From: Polyangiaceae bacterium
GTDB taxonomy: Bacteria > Myxococcota_A > Polyangia > Polyangiales > Polyangiaceae
Direction: 5' to 3'
DNA: 64,000 nt
NCBI GenBank assembly: GCA_025936115.1
Contig: JAICTZ010000007.1
Coordinates: 124,001 to 188,000 of the forward strand
The position numbers and the translations under genes are program-made. The first letter of the stretch is position 1. Every line of letters starts with the position of its first letter. The notes below the pieces were generated by a model. It ran no database searches, had not been told where the DNA came from, and saw only the letters and a program-made list of their open reading frames with translations. Of this stretch, positions 8,849-19,567 are shown piece by piece.

Positions 8849-9679
8849 ATGGCGACCGCGCGTCCCCCCTCGCAGCCCCCGCGTGACACCGCGATGGATA
8901 CGGCGAGGGGCACGGTGCGCGACGCGCTCGGTTCCCTCGGCAACCTCGCGCTCCTCTCCGGTTCGGCCAAAGTCGGCTCCAAGGCGATTGCCGGCGTGTT
9001 GCCCGACGTGCTCGCCTCGTGCGGCCCAACGCGCGAGGCGCTCGTCACGTTGATCGACGGGCTCCGGGGCACCCTGCCCGGCTCGCAAGTTCCCGACGAG
9101 CTCCAGGCCTTCGCGCTACCGCGCATCGACGAGCTCGAAGCCGAGCTCACCGATCGCGTGAACAACAAGGAGCCGCTGCGCGCTCCCGATCGACTGGGGC
9201 TCGATCGCGTCCTCGGCCGGCTCTCACGCGAGCTCGACGCCGTGCAGTCGCTGCTCGAGCTGCTCGAGATCGCGGCGTACGAGGCGCCATTTCCGTTCAA
9301 GGTTCCCGATCTGTTGCGCCAGCGCCTGCCGGCGTCCCCGAGCGGACGCCGTCCCGCGCGCCGCTTCACCGCGCGGCTATCGCTCACGGAACCGCTCCCA
9401 GAAGTACTGCTCAAGCCACGCGCCTTTTCGACCTTGGTCGGCGCGGCCGCGGAGCTCTTGAGTGATCCGAACGGCACCCCCGGGATCAGCGTCGCGGTCC
9501 AAAGCGGGACGGTCGAGGTGTACGTCTCCGGTTCGGCGGCAGCGGGAGCCGATCTAGTCGTGTGGGGCTACGGCGTGATTGGCCCGAGCGCGGCCGCGAT
9601 CCGCGCCGCCGCTGAGCTTTCGGGCGTCGAATTTTCCGCCGGTGAAGGCGGCATGCTGTTCGGCGTTCGCGTGATCTGA
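8849..9679 (+). CDS. unknown protein with helical N-terminal half and a degenerate GHKL-like C-terminal half
   Basis: The product is 276 residues from ATG 8849. I do not recognise a family by name. Residues 15-155 are predicted mainly helical by eye (heptads such as LGLDRVLGRLSRELDAVQSL), like a dimerisation or four-helix region. The C-terminal 100 residues alternate strand and helix in the order seen in histidine-kinase ATPase domains (VGAAAELLSDPN, then ISVAVQ, then ADLVVWGYGVI, then FSAGEGGMLFGVRV), but the N-box Asn is displaced and the G1/G2 glycine boxes are poor. A non-ATP-binding kinase-like adaptor is one reading; this is inference. It is 48 bases after ndk and may be co-transcribed. 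Confidence 0.75.
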   Translation: MATARPPSQPPRDTAMDTARGTVRDALGSLGNLALLSGSAKVGSKAIAGVLPDVLASCGPTREALVTLIDGLRGTLPGSQVPDELQAFALPRIDELEAELTDRVNNKEPLRAPDRLGLDRVLGRLSRELDAVQSLLELLEIAAYEAPFPFKVPDLLRQRLPASPSGRRPARRFTARLSLTEPLPEVLLKPRAFSTLVGAAAELLSDPNGTPGISVAVQSGTVEVYVSGSAAAGADLVVWGYGVIGPSAAAIRAAAELSGVEFSAGEGGMLFGVRVI

Positions 9680-9740
9680 GCGCCGCGTTCGCACGGAGCG
9701 CGATGCGGGCGCCGAAGTCGCGCTATATTCGCGCCTTCCC

Positions 9741-10565
9741 ATGCAAGACGCCGAGCTAGAAGCCGCCATCACGGCTGCCTTTGCCGATCGCACCCTCCTC
9801 GGCAAAGCCGAAGTCAAAGCCGCCGTCGAGGAGGTGATTCGCCGACTCGACACCGGCACGCTCCGCGTCGTCCGGCCCGAGGGGCCCGGCAAGTACACGA
9901 CCCTCGCCTGGGTGAAGCAGGCGATTCTGCTCTACTTTGCGATCCGGCCCATGCAAAAGCTCGAGGCGCCGCCCTTCGAGTATTACGACAAGATCCCGCT
10001 CAAGCGCGGGCTCGAAGAAGCCGGCGTGCGCGTGGTGCCGCCCGGGACCGTGCGTTACGGCGCATTCGTCGAAAAGGGGGCGATCGTGATGCCCGGTTAC
10101 GTGAACATCGGCGCCTGGGTCGGCGGGGGCACCATGGTCGATACTTGGGCGACCGTCGGCTCCTGCGCTCAGATCGGTCGCGACTGCCACCTGTCGGGGG
10201 GCGTCGGCATCGGCGGCGTGCTCGAGCCTCCGGGAGCGCAGCCCGTCATCGTCGAGGACGGCTGCTTCATCGGCTCGCGCGCCATCATCGTCGAAGGCGT
10301 GATCGTCGAACGCGAAGCCGTCGTCGGCGCGGGCGTCGCGCTCACCGCCTCCACGGCGATCCTCGACGTGACCGGGACTGAGCCCGTCGAAATACGCGGA
10401 CGCATTCCAGCGCGGAGCGTCGTCATCCCGGGCACGCGTACCAAGCGCTTCCCGGCGGGCGAATTTCAAATCCCCTGCGCCCTCATCATCGGCCGGCGCA
10501 GCGAGAGCACGGACAAGAAAACCAGCTTGAACGCCGCGCTGCGCGATTTCGCCGTCGCCGTCTGA
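9741..10565 (+). CDS. dapD: 2,3,4,5-tetrahydropyridine-2,6-dicarboxylate N-succinyltransferase
   Basis: The product is 274 residues, the normal length. It succinylates tetrahydrodipicolinate in the succinylase branch of lysine and meso-diaminopimelate synthesis. An N-terminal helical domain is followed by a left-handed parallel beta-helix built of hexapeptide repeats (from about residue 105: GAFVEKGAIVMPGYVNIGAW, then CAQIGRDCHLSGGVGIGG). The DapD signature with EDGCFIGSRA and the C-terminal DKKTSLNAALR are present. dapE follows after 43 bases, giving two consecutive or near-consecutive steps of one pathway; succinyl-CoA for the reaction links it to the sucCD neighbourhood. Confidence 0.97.
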   Translation: MQDAELEAAITAAFADRTLLGKAEVKAAVEEVIRRLDTGTLRVVRPEGPGKYTTLAWVKQAILLYFAIRPMQKLEAPPFEYYDKIPLKRGLEEAGVRVVPPGTVRYGAFVEKGAIVMPGYVNIGAWVGGGTMVDTWATVGSCAQIGRDCHLSGGVGIGGVLEPPGAQPVIVEDGCFIGSRAIIVEGVIVEREAVVGAGVALTASTAILDVTGTEPVEIRGRIPARSVVIPGTRTKRFPAGEFQIPCALIIGRRSESTDKKTSLNAALRDFAVAV

Positions 10566-10608
10566 CGCCGCGAGCCGCCACGAAACGCGCTCTCGCGAAC
10601 GAACCGCC

Positions 10609-12237
10609 ATGACCGACCTCACCGAAACGCTGCTCTGGCTCTGCCGTATCCCCTCGCCCATCGGCGAAGAGAAAAAGCTCTGCGACGCCGTGAGCGAGCG
10701 CGTCGGACGGGTCCCACTCGCCGGCGCGATTCGGCGCTACGGGCATTCAATCGTCGTGCCGCTCGTGCGCGGGACCGGCAAGGCGCACGTCGTGCTCGCC
10801 GGTCACCTGGACGTCGTGCGCACCGTGCACGACGCGCCCGCTCGCATCGAAGGTGACAAGCTTTACGGCGCTGGCGCGGCCGACATGAAGAGCGGGCTCG
10901 CGCTCATGCTCGAGCTCGCCGAGCGCCGCGAACGCCCCGGGGTCGATGTGACGTTGGTGTTCTACGCGCGTGAAGAAGGTCCCTTTGCGGAAAACGAGCT
11001 CGGTCCCGTGCTCGAGCAAGATCCCGACGTAAAACGCGCCGATCTCGCGATCGCGCTCGAGCCGAGCGACAACAAGCTGCAGCTCGGCTGCGGCGGCTCC
11101 CTGCACGCCACCGTCGCGTTCCAGGGCCGCACCGCCCATAGCGCGCGCCCGTGGCAAGGCGAAAACGCGATTCACAAGGCTGCGGCCCTGCTCGCGCGCT
11201 TGAGCGCGCTCGCGCCCGTCACGGAAAACGTCGACGGACTCGAATGGAAGAACGTCATCAGCGCGACCATGGCGAGCGGCGGCCGCGCGCGCAACGTCAT
11301 CCCCGACCGCTTCGAGCTCAACCTGAACCATCGCTTCGGACCCGAAACGTCGGTCGAGGTCGCCAAAGCCAACATCGAGCGGCTCGTCGCGGGTGAGGCC
11401 GAAGTGACGTTTCCCGATCTGGCGCCGTCAGCGCCCCCATCGCGCCATCACCCGCTCGTCGCCGCGCTCGCCGAGAGCGGCGTGCTCGCGATCGAGCCGA
11501 AGCAGGCTTGGACGGACGTGGCTCGCTTCCACGCCGCCGGCGTGCCCGCCGCGAATTTCGGTCCCGGCACGCAAGCCCAGGCGCACCAGCGTAACGAGTG
11601 GACGCACCTGCCGGGACTCGAAGTCGGACGCGCCATCCTCGGCCGTTTCTTCGACAAGATCGCGGCGCTCGGCGTGCTCGCGCTCGTGCTCGCGAGCCTC
11701 GCGACGAGCGGGTGCGAGAGCACGACCGGCGCGACGGAGCGCCGCGCCGATGCGGTCGCCAACCCGGCGCCGAACGCGCCGTCGTACCTCGAGCGCTCGG
11801 AAGTGAAGCGCTGGCTCCCGACACTCTTGCAGCGGCTGCGTTCGGCGCGCGTGCTCGTCCTCGACGTGCGCGAGCACGCTCTCGTCGTCCAGGCGGAAGA
11901 CGTGACGCACCCATCACGCGTGCTCGAGTACACGCTCGTAAACGGAGACTTCCCGGAGCCCGAGCGCGCCGAAATCCGCGGCACGGGTGAGCTCGAGCAG
12001 AATCTCTTCTCGCTGAAAGACATCGCGCTCGGCAAGCTCGCTGACCTCGCGCGCCTCGCCGTCGCGCAGGTCGATGCCGAGAATGGACGCGCCTCGCGCA
12101 TGGTGCTGCGGCGACAGCTGCCACAGAGCGACGCCGTCCGCTTCCGTGTGTATGTGGAAAGCCCACGTCTGAGCGGCCAAGTCGATTTCGACGCGAGCGG
12201 AAACCCGCTGCCACTCAGCGCCGGCAGCGCCCTGTAA
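10609..12237 (+). CDS. dapE: DapE succinyl-diaminopimelate desuccinylase fused in frame to a lipoprotein
   Basis: The ORF encodes 542 residues, whereas DapE proteins are about 350-380. Residues 1-349 form a complete M20 metallopeptidase of the DapE type: LAGHLDVV, GAADMKSGLA, YAREEGPFAENELG and the dimerisation domain with TAHSARPWQGENA are all present. It removes succinate from N-succinyl-LL-diaminopimelate. At residue 350 the chain continues without a stop into KIAALGVLALVLASL and ATSGC (Cys369), which looks like a lipoprotein signal peptide with lipobox, followed by about 170 residues of an unknown charged domain. Either two genes have fused by loss of a stop, or the lipoprotein is made from an internal start (GTG at 11674 is in frame, but leaves no basic residue before the hydrophobic core). 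Confidence 0.9.
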   Translation: MTDLTETLLWLCRIPSPIGEEKKLCDAVSERVGRVPLAGAIRRYGHSIVVPLVRGTGKAHVVLAGHLDVVRTVHDAPARIEGDKLYGAGAADMKSGLALMLELAERRERPGVDVTLVFYAREEGPFAENELGPVLEQDPDVKRADLAIALEPSDNKLQLGCGGSLHATVAFQGRTAHSARPWQGENAIHKAAALLARLSALAPVTENVDGLEWKNVISATMASGGRARNVIPDRFELNLNHRFGPETSVEVAKANIERLVAGEAEVTFPDLAPSAPPSRHHPLVAALAESGVLAIEPKQAWTDVARFHAAGVPAANFGPGTQAQAHQRNEWTHLPGLEVGRAILGRFFDKIAALGVLALVLASLATSGCESTTGATERRADAVANPAPNAPSYLERSEVKRWLPTLLQRLRSARVLVLDVREHALVVQAEDVTHPSRVLEYTLVNGDFPEPERAEIRGTGELEQNLFSLKDIALGKLADLARLAVAQVDAENGRASRMVLRRQLPQSDAVRFRVYVESPRLSGQVDFDASGNPLPLSAGSAL

Positions 12238-12283
12238 GGTCGCCCCCGCTCGCTCGTTCTCTCCTCAACCTGGAGGAACGGCG

Positions 12284-13321
12284 ATGAGCATGCAGCGTAC
12301 TTGGTCGATTTTGGCAGCGGGATTCTTGGCGGTCGGCTGTGCGGCGGCGGGAAAGCCCGAGCCGCAGCACGGCGGCGACGAGCAAGCGCCGCCCGCGACC
12401 GAAGAGCCCAATGCTTTCCCGGGGCAAGACGCGCCGGCAGCGGAAGCGGCCCCGCGCGCGCCCGAGAGCTCGAACTATGACTTCCGCGACGAGGCGGGGA
12501 GTGAGGAGGCGCCGAGTCGCGCGCCCGCTGCGGGCCCGCCGGCACCCGAGGCTCGCAATGAGGCCGGCAGCGCGGACCTGCGACGCTACGAAGAGAGCTC
12601 TCATGCGAGCCGCGGCGCCGCGCCGGCGAAGAAATCGGCCCGGCCCCTCGACTTCGAACCCGAGCGACCCGGGCTCGGTACGACGTGGGGTGAGACGCGC
12701 ACGAGTCGAGTCTCGAACGCGCCGTTCGAGCGTTCGAGCCAGAACCCCTTCTCGCTCACGAGCATTCACTACAACGATTCCTCCGGCGTCGCGGCGATGC
12801 TGCACGGCGCTTCGCCCGTCGCCTACCGCACGGACGCGGCGACGGTGGTGAGCAACGGCGCCGTCACGGTGCGGTTGGTCGACGCGAACGGCAGCCCGCT
12901 GCCGACGTTCACGACCGCGAGCGGCCCCCTCGTTCAGGGCGACGTGGGTCAGCGCTACCAGATCGAGCTCGTCAATGAAACGTCGAGTCGCTTCGAGGCG
13001 GTCGTCACGGTCGACGGACTCGACGTGATCGACGGGCGGCCGGGCGCGTTCGGCAAGCGCGGCTACCTGCTCCAGCCGTTCGCGACGCTCGACATCGACG
13101 GCTTCCGTCAAAATATGGAGGAAGTGGCGGCGTTTCGTTTCGGCAGCGTGCGGGGCTCGTACGCGGCGCAGAAGGGCAACGATCGCAACGTGGGCGTGGT
13201 CGGCGTGGCGCTGTTCGCAGAACGCGGCGCGAGCGGCCCCTGGAGCGAGCGTGAGCTCCGCCGTCGTGAGAGCGCCGAGCCGTTCCCGGGCCGCTTTGCG
13301 GCACCGCCCATCGCGCGTTGA
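12284..13321 (+). CDS. lipoprotein of unknown function with Pro/Ala-rich linker and C-terminal beta domain
   Basis: The product is 345 residues with a signal peptide ending in FLAVGC (Cys19). A strong ribosome binding site (GGAGGA) precedes the ATG. Residues 20-150 are Pro, Ala and Glu rich and probably disordered, as a tether. The C-terminal domain (about 180-315) is rich in beta strands, with RFEAVVTVDGLDVIDGRPG and an ATLDIDGFRQ segment; I know similar stretches in uncharacterised proteobacterial proteins but no function. It should be anchored in a membrane facing the periplasm or surface. It lies downstream of dapE and ends at a hairpin shared with the convergent aldo/keto reductase gene. 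Confidence 0.8.
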   Translation: MSMQRTWSILAAGFLAVGCAAAGKPEPQHGGDEQAPPATEEPNAFPGQDAPAAEAAPRAPESSNYDFRDEAGSEEAPSRAPAAGPPAPEARNEAGSADLRRYEESSHASRGAAPAKKSARPLDFEPERPGLGTTWGETRTSRVSNAPFERSSQNPFSLTSIHYNDSSGVAAMLHGASPVAYRTDAATVVSNGAVTVRLVDANGSPLPTFTTASGPLVQGDVGQRYQIELVNETSSRFEAVVTVDGLDVIDGRPGAFGKRGYLLQPFATLDIDGFRQNMEEVAAFRFGSVRGSYAAQKGNDRNVGVVGVALFAERGASGPWSERELRRRESAEPFPGRFAAPPIAR

Positions 13322-13347
13322 CGTCGGCGCGGAGCGACGACGGTGAG

Positions 13348-13377
13348 GGCCCGGTCTGCCATAAGCAGAGCCGGGCC
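13348..13377. terminator. bidirectional stem-loop between convergent genes
   Basis: GGCCCGG-TCTGC (13348-13359) pairs with GCAGA-G-CCGGGCC (13365-13377), a 12-bp stem with one bulged base and a 5-base loop. It lies between the lipoprotein gene and the convergent aldo/keto reductase gene and could terminate both. Confidence 0.55.
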
Positions 13378-13384
13378 GCTGCGC

Positions 13385-14368
13385 TCACCAGTAATGGTGC
13401 ACGAGCGCTTTCACCTCGCGTTCGTAGATGGCATGAAGCTCGCGAAGGAGTGGCTCGGGAAGCGGCGCCGCGTCGGCAGCCTTCACGTTCTCTTCGACTT
13501 GCGACGGCCGTTTCGCGCCGGGGATCGCGCAGGTGACGGCGTCGAAGCCCAAGATCCAGCGCAGCGCGAGCTCGGGCAGCGTGCTGCCCGGCGGAACCAG
13601 CGCCTTGAACTTCTCGACGATACCGAGCGCGAGCTCGTAATCGAGGCCGGAAAAGGTCTCTCCCCGATCGAACGCCTCGCCGTGACGGTTGAAGCGACGG
13701 TGGTCGTCGGCGGCGAACGTCGTGTCGCGCTTGAGCTTACCGCCGAGCAGCCCCGACGAAAGCGGCAGGCGCGCGAGAATGCCGACCCGCTTGCGCTTGG
13801 CCTGCTCGAAAAACAAATCAGCCGGTCGCTGGCGAAACAGGTTGAAGATGATCTGAACGGACTGCACGCCGGGGAACTCGATGGCCTTGAGCGCTTCCTC
13901 GACGCGTTCGACGCTGACGCCGTAGTAGCGAACCTTCCCCGCCTTCACGAGGTCGTCGAGAATGCCGAAGACCTCGGGGCGGTAGTAGACTTCGGTCGGC
14001 GGGCAGTGGAGCTGAACGAGATCGAGCGCTTCCCCGCCGAGATTCGCGAGGCTTCGCTCGATCCATTGCGTGAGGTTTTCCCGAGTGTAGGCAGCCGCAA
14101 CGTGCGGGCTTACGCGGCGGCCGGCCTTGGTCGCGACGTAAAACGGCTCCTTGCGTTCGCTCCTGAGCCGCCGCAGCAGGCGCTCGCTGCGGCCGTCGCC
14201 GTACACGTCCGCCGTGTCGAAGAAATTGACGCCGAGATCGAGCGCGCGATGCAGGGCCGCGATCGACTCCGCGTCATCGACAGAGCCCCACGTGCCGCCG
14301 ATCGCCCACGACCCGAAGCTCACGCTGGAGACGCGGAAGCCGGTTCGTCCAAGTTCGCGATATTGCAT
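13385..14368 (-). CDS. aldo/keto reductase
   Basis: The product is 327 residues starting MQYRELGRTGFRVSSVSFGSW, the usual start of the AKR family close to YghZ/Tas/PLP-independent types. The catalytic tetrad is visible: Asp and Tyr in NFFDTADVYGDG, Lys in YVATKAG, His in QLHCPP. The C-terminal NADPH-binding loop has AIPGAKRPSQVEEN. The enzyme should reduce carbonyl groups with NADPH in the cytoplasm; the substrate cannot be predicted. The ATG at 14368 shares the palindrome CATG with the ATG of the divergent DUF4202 gene, if both starts are correct. Confidence 0.93.
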   Translation of the reverse strand: MQYRELGRTGFRVSSVSFGSWAIGGTWGSVDDAESIAALHRALDLGVNFFDTADVYGDGRSERLLRRLRSERKEPFYVATKAGRRVSPHVAAAYTRENLTQWIERSLANLGGEALDLVQLHCPPTEVYYRPEVFGILDDLVKAGKVRYYGVSVERVEEALKAIEFPGVQSVQIIFNLFRQRPADLFFEQAKRKRVGILARLPLSSGLLGGKLKRDTTFAADDHRRFNRHGEAFDRGETFSGLDYELALGIVEKFKALVPPGSTLPELALRWILGFDAVTCAIPGAKRPSQVEENVKAADAAPLPEPLLRELHAIYEREVKALVHHYW

Positions 14369-15047
14369 GAAGTTTGCCTACGGCAGCGCGGACAAAAGCA
14401 CAACCTCGGGCAGCGAGCGCCCGCTCGGCGGGTACAATGGCCGCGCTCTGGCCACGCGATTCGAAAAAGCGGTCGAAACGTTCACGGAGTTGAACGGCGC
14501 CGATCCGGTGCGACAAGACGTGGACGGCGTACCGCGCCCGCGTCTGCTCGTGCAGGCAGAACGGCTGGCCGCGTGCATCGAGCGGCTCGAGCCGCACCCG
14601 AGCGAGGCCCTACGCCTCGCCGCGCACTGCCAGCACCTCGAGCGCTGGAGAATCGCGCGGAGCGAGTTCCCCGAAGGGCGCGCCGGTTACCTGCAGTGGC
14701 GCACGCGGCTCGGCCGTTATCACGCCGAACGCGCGCGCGCCGTGCTCGCGGGTCTCGGCTACGAGGACGAGACCATCCGCGCGGTCGAGACCATCCTCAC
14801 CAAGCAACATTTGCGGTCGAACCCCGATTCGCAAACGATGGAGGACGCGCTCTGTCTGGTCTTCCTCGCGTACGAGTTCGAGGACTTTCTCGATAAGTAC
14901 CCCGACGAGAACAAAGCCGTCGATATCCTGCAAAAGACTTGGAAGAAGATGAGCTCGCGCGGGCAGGCCGCCGCGCTCGAGCTCACGCTCTCGGAACGGG
15001 CTCGCACGCTCGTCGCGCGGGCGCTCGGGTCGAGTTCGGCTGCGTAA
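14367..15047 (+). CDS. DUF4202 family protein
   Basis: The product is 226 residues from ATG 14367. From about residue 30 it matches the DUF4202 pattern: TRFEKAVETFTELNGADP, then a helical all-alpha HD-like fold with LRLAAHCQHLERW, YLQWRTRLGRYHAERA, MEDALCLVFLAYEFEDF. The His/Asp positions resemble HD-type hydrolases, but no reaction is established to my knowledge. Members often lie near sulfur or nitrogen assimilation genes; here a sulfite/nitrite reductase is 2 kb away. The first 28 residues are not conserved-looking, so the true start may be elsewhere. Its end is one base from the end of the convergent glycosyltransferase gene. Confidence 0.85.
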   Translation: MKFAYGSADKSTTSGSERPLGGYNGRALATRFEKAVETFTELNGADPVRQDVDGVPRPRLLVQAERLAACIERLEPHPSEALRLAAHCQHLERWRIARSEFPEGRAGYLQWRTRLGRYHAERARAVLAGLGYEDETIRAVETILTKQHLRSNPDSQTMEDALCLVFLAYEFEDFLDKYPDENKAVDILQKTWKKMSSRGQAAALELTLSERARTLVARALGSSSAA

Positions 15048-15048
15048 A

Positions 15049-16206
15049 TCATTCGGCCGTTCGCCGCGCGAGCGCACGATACGTATCGACGATGGTGCGC
15101 GCGTGGACGGCCCAGGTGTAACGCGCCGCCGCCCCTAGCCGCGCCGCCCGTGACGGACCGCCACCGTCCACGACCGCGAGCACGGCCCGCGCGAACGCCG
15201 CCACGTCGTCCGCGCGACGTACGACGACGCCCTCGCCACCCACCTCGACCAGGACCGGGATGTCGTTCGCCACGACGGGTGCACCGCACGCGAGCGCTTC
15301 GACCACGGGCAAGCCGAACCCTTCAGCGAGGCTCGGCAGCACCACGGCGCGGGTCGCGCGCAGGTATGCGGACAGCTCGGGTCGCGCCAAATACGGAAAC
15401 TGATGCACGCGCGCGAGCACACCGCCCCGCTCGAGCTCGCTCCGCTGCGCCGCGGTCCAAGTTCCGCCCATTTGGAACATCTCGAGCTCTGGGCGTGCGC
15501 GCAAAATCTCGACGATGAGCGGCAGCAAGAATTCGGGGTTTTTTCGCGGAATCAAGCTACCCACGTGCATCACGAAGGGCGGCCGGCCGACGAGCTCGCG
15601 GTCGAGCTCACGCGGTTCGGGCTGAAACTCCGCCGCGACACCGTACGGCGCGTGCACGAGCCGCTCGGCAGGTACGATGCGCTGGGCAAGAAGCTCCTCG
15701 CCGACGGTGCGGCTCGAGTGAAAAACGACGCGCGCGCGGCGCAAGCCCGCGAGCAGCGTGTGCGCGACTGCGCCGAGCTTCAGGCGTGACGCGCGCGACC
15801 CGTCGAGCACGGGCCGGTAGGCGTCGAGATCGTGGCAGTAAATACCCACGCGCTCGCGCGGCAGCTCGAACGCCAGGTGACCGTAACTGTGATCGGTCAC
15901 GTGAAAGAAATCGTGACGCGAGCGTTCAGAGAGCGCCCGAAGCGGGTACTGCACGTACCGGCCGAAGCCGAGGCCCAAGCGATAACCCCAGCGTTCGAGC
16001 GCGCCTTCGCCGCGCGGGCTCGCCATGCGCGCGAGCAGCGAAGGCAGCGCCGGCCGCACGCGTTCGAGCGTGACTCCCGGCAGCCGCCCGCCCTCGGTGA
16101 GCAGCATTTCGGCCATCAAGTCCATGCTGAACCAGCGCTCTTCCAAGAGGTCGCAGAACACGCCCAGCTTGAGCGGCGCGGCAGCGGCCGTCGCGATCGA
16201 AACCAT
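15049..16206 (-). CDS. glycosyltransferase family 4 protein
   Basis: The product is 385 residues with the GT-B fold. The N-terminal half begins LKLGVFCDLLEERWFSMD. The C-terminal half carries PFVMHVGSLIPRKNPEFLL, then VVLPSLAEGFGLPVVEALACGAPVV, which holds the E-x7-E motif that binds the nucleotide sugar, so it is a retaining glycosyltransferase of the GT4/GT1-Pfam type. It would transfer a sugar from a nucleotide donor to a lipid- or polysaccharide-type acceptor at the inner membrane. There is no surrounding polysaccharide cluster, so the product is unknown. The stop lies 1 base from the convergent DUF4202 stop. Confidence 0.92.
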   Translation of the reverse strand: MVSIATAAAAPLKLGVFCDLLEERWFSMDLMAEMLLTEGGRLPGVTLERVRPALPSLLARMASPRGEGALERWGYRLGLGFGRYVQYPLRALSERSRHDFFHVTDHSYGHLAFELPRERVGIYCHDLDAYRPVLDGSRASRLKLGAVAHTLLAGLRRARVVFHSSRTVGEELLAQRIVPAERLVHAPYGVAAEFQPEPRELDRELVGRPPFVMHVGSLIPRKNPEFLLPLIVEILRARPELEMFQMGGTWTAAQRSELERGGVLARVHQFPYLARPELSAYLRATRAVVLPSLAEGFGLPVVEALACGAPVVANDIPVLVEVGGEGVVVRRADDVAAFARAVLAVVDGGGPSRAARLGAAARYTWAVHARTIVDTYRALARRTAE

Positions 16207-16224
16207 CGCGCCCGGGCAGGCTCG

Positions 16225-16788
16225 TCAGCCGAGCCGCGCGAGCAGCTCGGCGACCGTGCCGCGCGCGCTCGATTTCACGCGCGCGCCGAGGAGTTCGCGC
16301 GGCCCGCCCACGCGCTCGATCGTCGCCGGAGAGCCCGCGTAGAGCTTGCCGACGAGCGGCTCGAGCTCGCCCTTGAAGGCCGCAAATCCCGCGTCGTCCG
16401 ACGGGGCGCGCAGCCGATCCGGGAGCCTTACCAAGAGCTCGCCCGCGTCGAACGAAATCCCGGAGAGCGTCGGCTCTTGCTCGAGCAGCCGGCAACCGAC
16501 GAACGCGCGCCGCACGGCGTCGGCGAGCCGAACCTCGGGTGCCGGCGCGTCCCGCTTGCGCGTGTAGACGAGCCCCGTACGTCCTTCGCCGTGATCCCAG
16601 TAGTAATCGAACGCATGCCCGATGAGCACCACGCCCGGTCCTTCGTGCACGTGATCGTAGTCGGCCACGTCGATCGCGAGCTCGTCGAGCTTTTTCTCCC
16701 GAATCCAGCTGTGGAAGACCGGGACGAGCTTGTCGGATTCAGGCGAGGTTTGGGCGTAGACTTTTACTTGGATGCGGGTCGAGTTCAT
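16225..16788 (-). CDS. conserved hypothetical protein next to sulfite/nitrite reductase
   Basis: The product is 187 residues from the ATG at 16788, chosen because MNSTRIQVKVYAQ begins the conserved-looking part; a start at 16833 would add 15 residues. The N-terminal half reads VPVFHSWIREKKLDELAIDV, then DYDHVHEGPGVVLIGHAFDYYWD and EGRTGLVYTRKR. I have seen this pattern in uncharacterised myxobacterial and proteobacterial proteins, with no known function. The invariant-looking HVHEGPG and GHAFDY segments suggest a ligand or metal site. It ends 18 bases before the glycosyltransferase start on the same strand and lies downstream of the reductase gene. Confidence 0.75.
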   Translation of the reverse strand: MNSTRIQVKVYAQTSPESDKLVPVFHSWIREKKLDELAIDVADYDHVHEGPGVVLIGHAFDYYWDHGEGRTGLVYTRKRDAPAPEVRLADAVRRAFVGCRLLEQEPTLSGISFDAGELLVRLPDRLRAPSDDAGFAAFKGELEPLVGKLYAGSPATIERVGGPRELLGARVKSSARGTVAELLARLG

Positions 16789-16941
16789 GAGTTTTGTTTG
16801 GTGGGGGATTGCCCAGGCAGGTCTGGCGTCCAATCCGACCTGACACGGCGCTAGTGCCGGGCTCGCCGGTAGGTCATGTTGGGGTGGTTCCTGCTCGTGG
16901 CGATCGCGATCTGTTCTTCCAAGACTCCTACGTCGTTCCGG

Positions 16942-16961
16942 GCTCGGGCTAGCGCCCGAGC
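16942..16961 (-). terminator. stem-loop downstream of the sulfite/nitrite reductase gene
   Basis: GCTCGGGC (16942-16949) pairs with GCCCGAGC (16954-16961) around a 4-base loop, 57 bases past the reductase stop. It is the most likely transcription end for that gene in the 229-base gap (16789-17017), which otherwise holds nothing I recognise. Confidence 0.45.
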
Positions 16962-17017
16962 GCCCTCACATTGAGCTCAGTTCGTTAGGTTCGTTTCCAA
17001 CGCTCGGTTCGGTCTTC

Positions 17018-19285
<2,268 letters not shown>

Positions 19286-19373
19286 GAAGGTCGTTTCCGG
19301 CGGGCAAGCTAGCCCGACCCGTGGCGGGAGATGTACCTGACTTTTCCGGTGTGGCTAGTAGGGAATAGGCCAA

Positions 19374-19403
19374 ATTATCACAAGCAAACAAAATTATTGA
19401 CCA
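19374..19403 (-). promoter_or_regulatory. possible promoter of the sulfite/nitrite reductase gene in an AT-rich patch
   Basis: On the minus strand TGGTCA (19403-19398) and GATAAT (19379-19374) are 18 bases apart, about 90 bases before the reductase ATG. The patch 19355-19412 is much more AT-rich than the rest of the window, which is typical for a regulated promoter or regulator-binding region. No regulator site is identified. The same divergent gap (19286-19567) must also serve proS. Confidence 0.35.
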
Positions 19404-19567
19404 TTTTTAGGGGGGTTGGGCACGAAAGCGCGCGACGCCGAGCGACTCGGCGAGGCGAACCTGACCCATTCGAGCACCTCAGACGGGCTCGCTGCCCGAC
19501 CTCGCCGCACGATGAGTCACGTTTCGAGGCCCCGCGCTGCGCTACGTTGCGTCCCCCTTCTGCCCTC

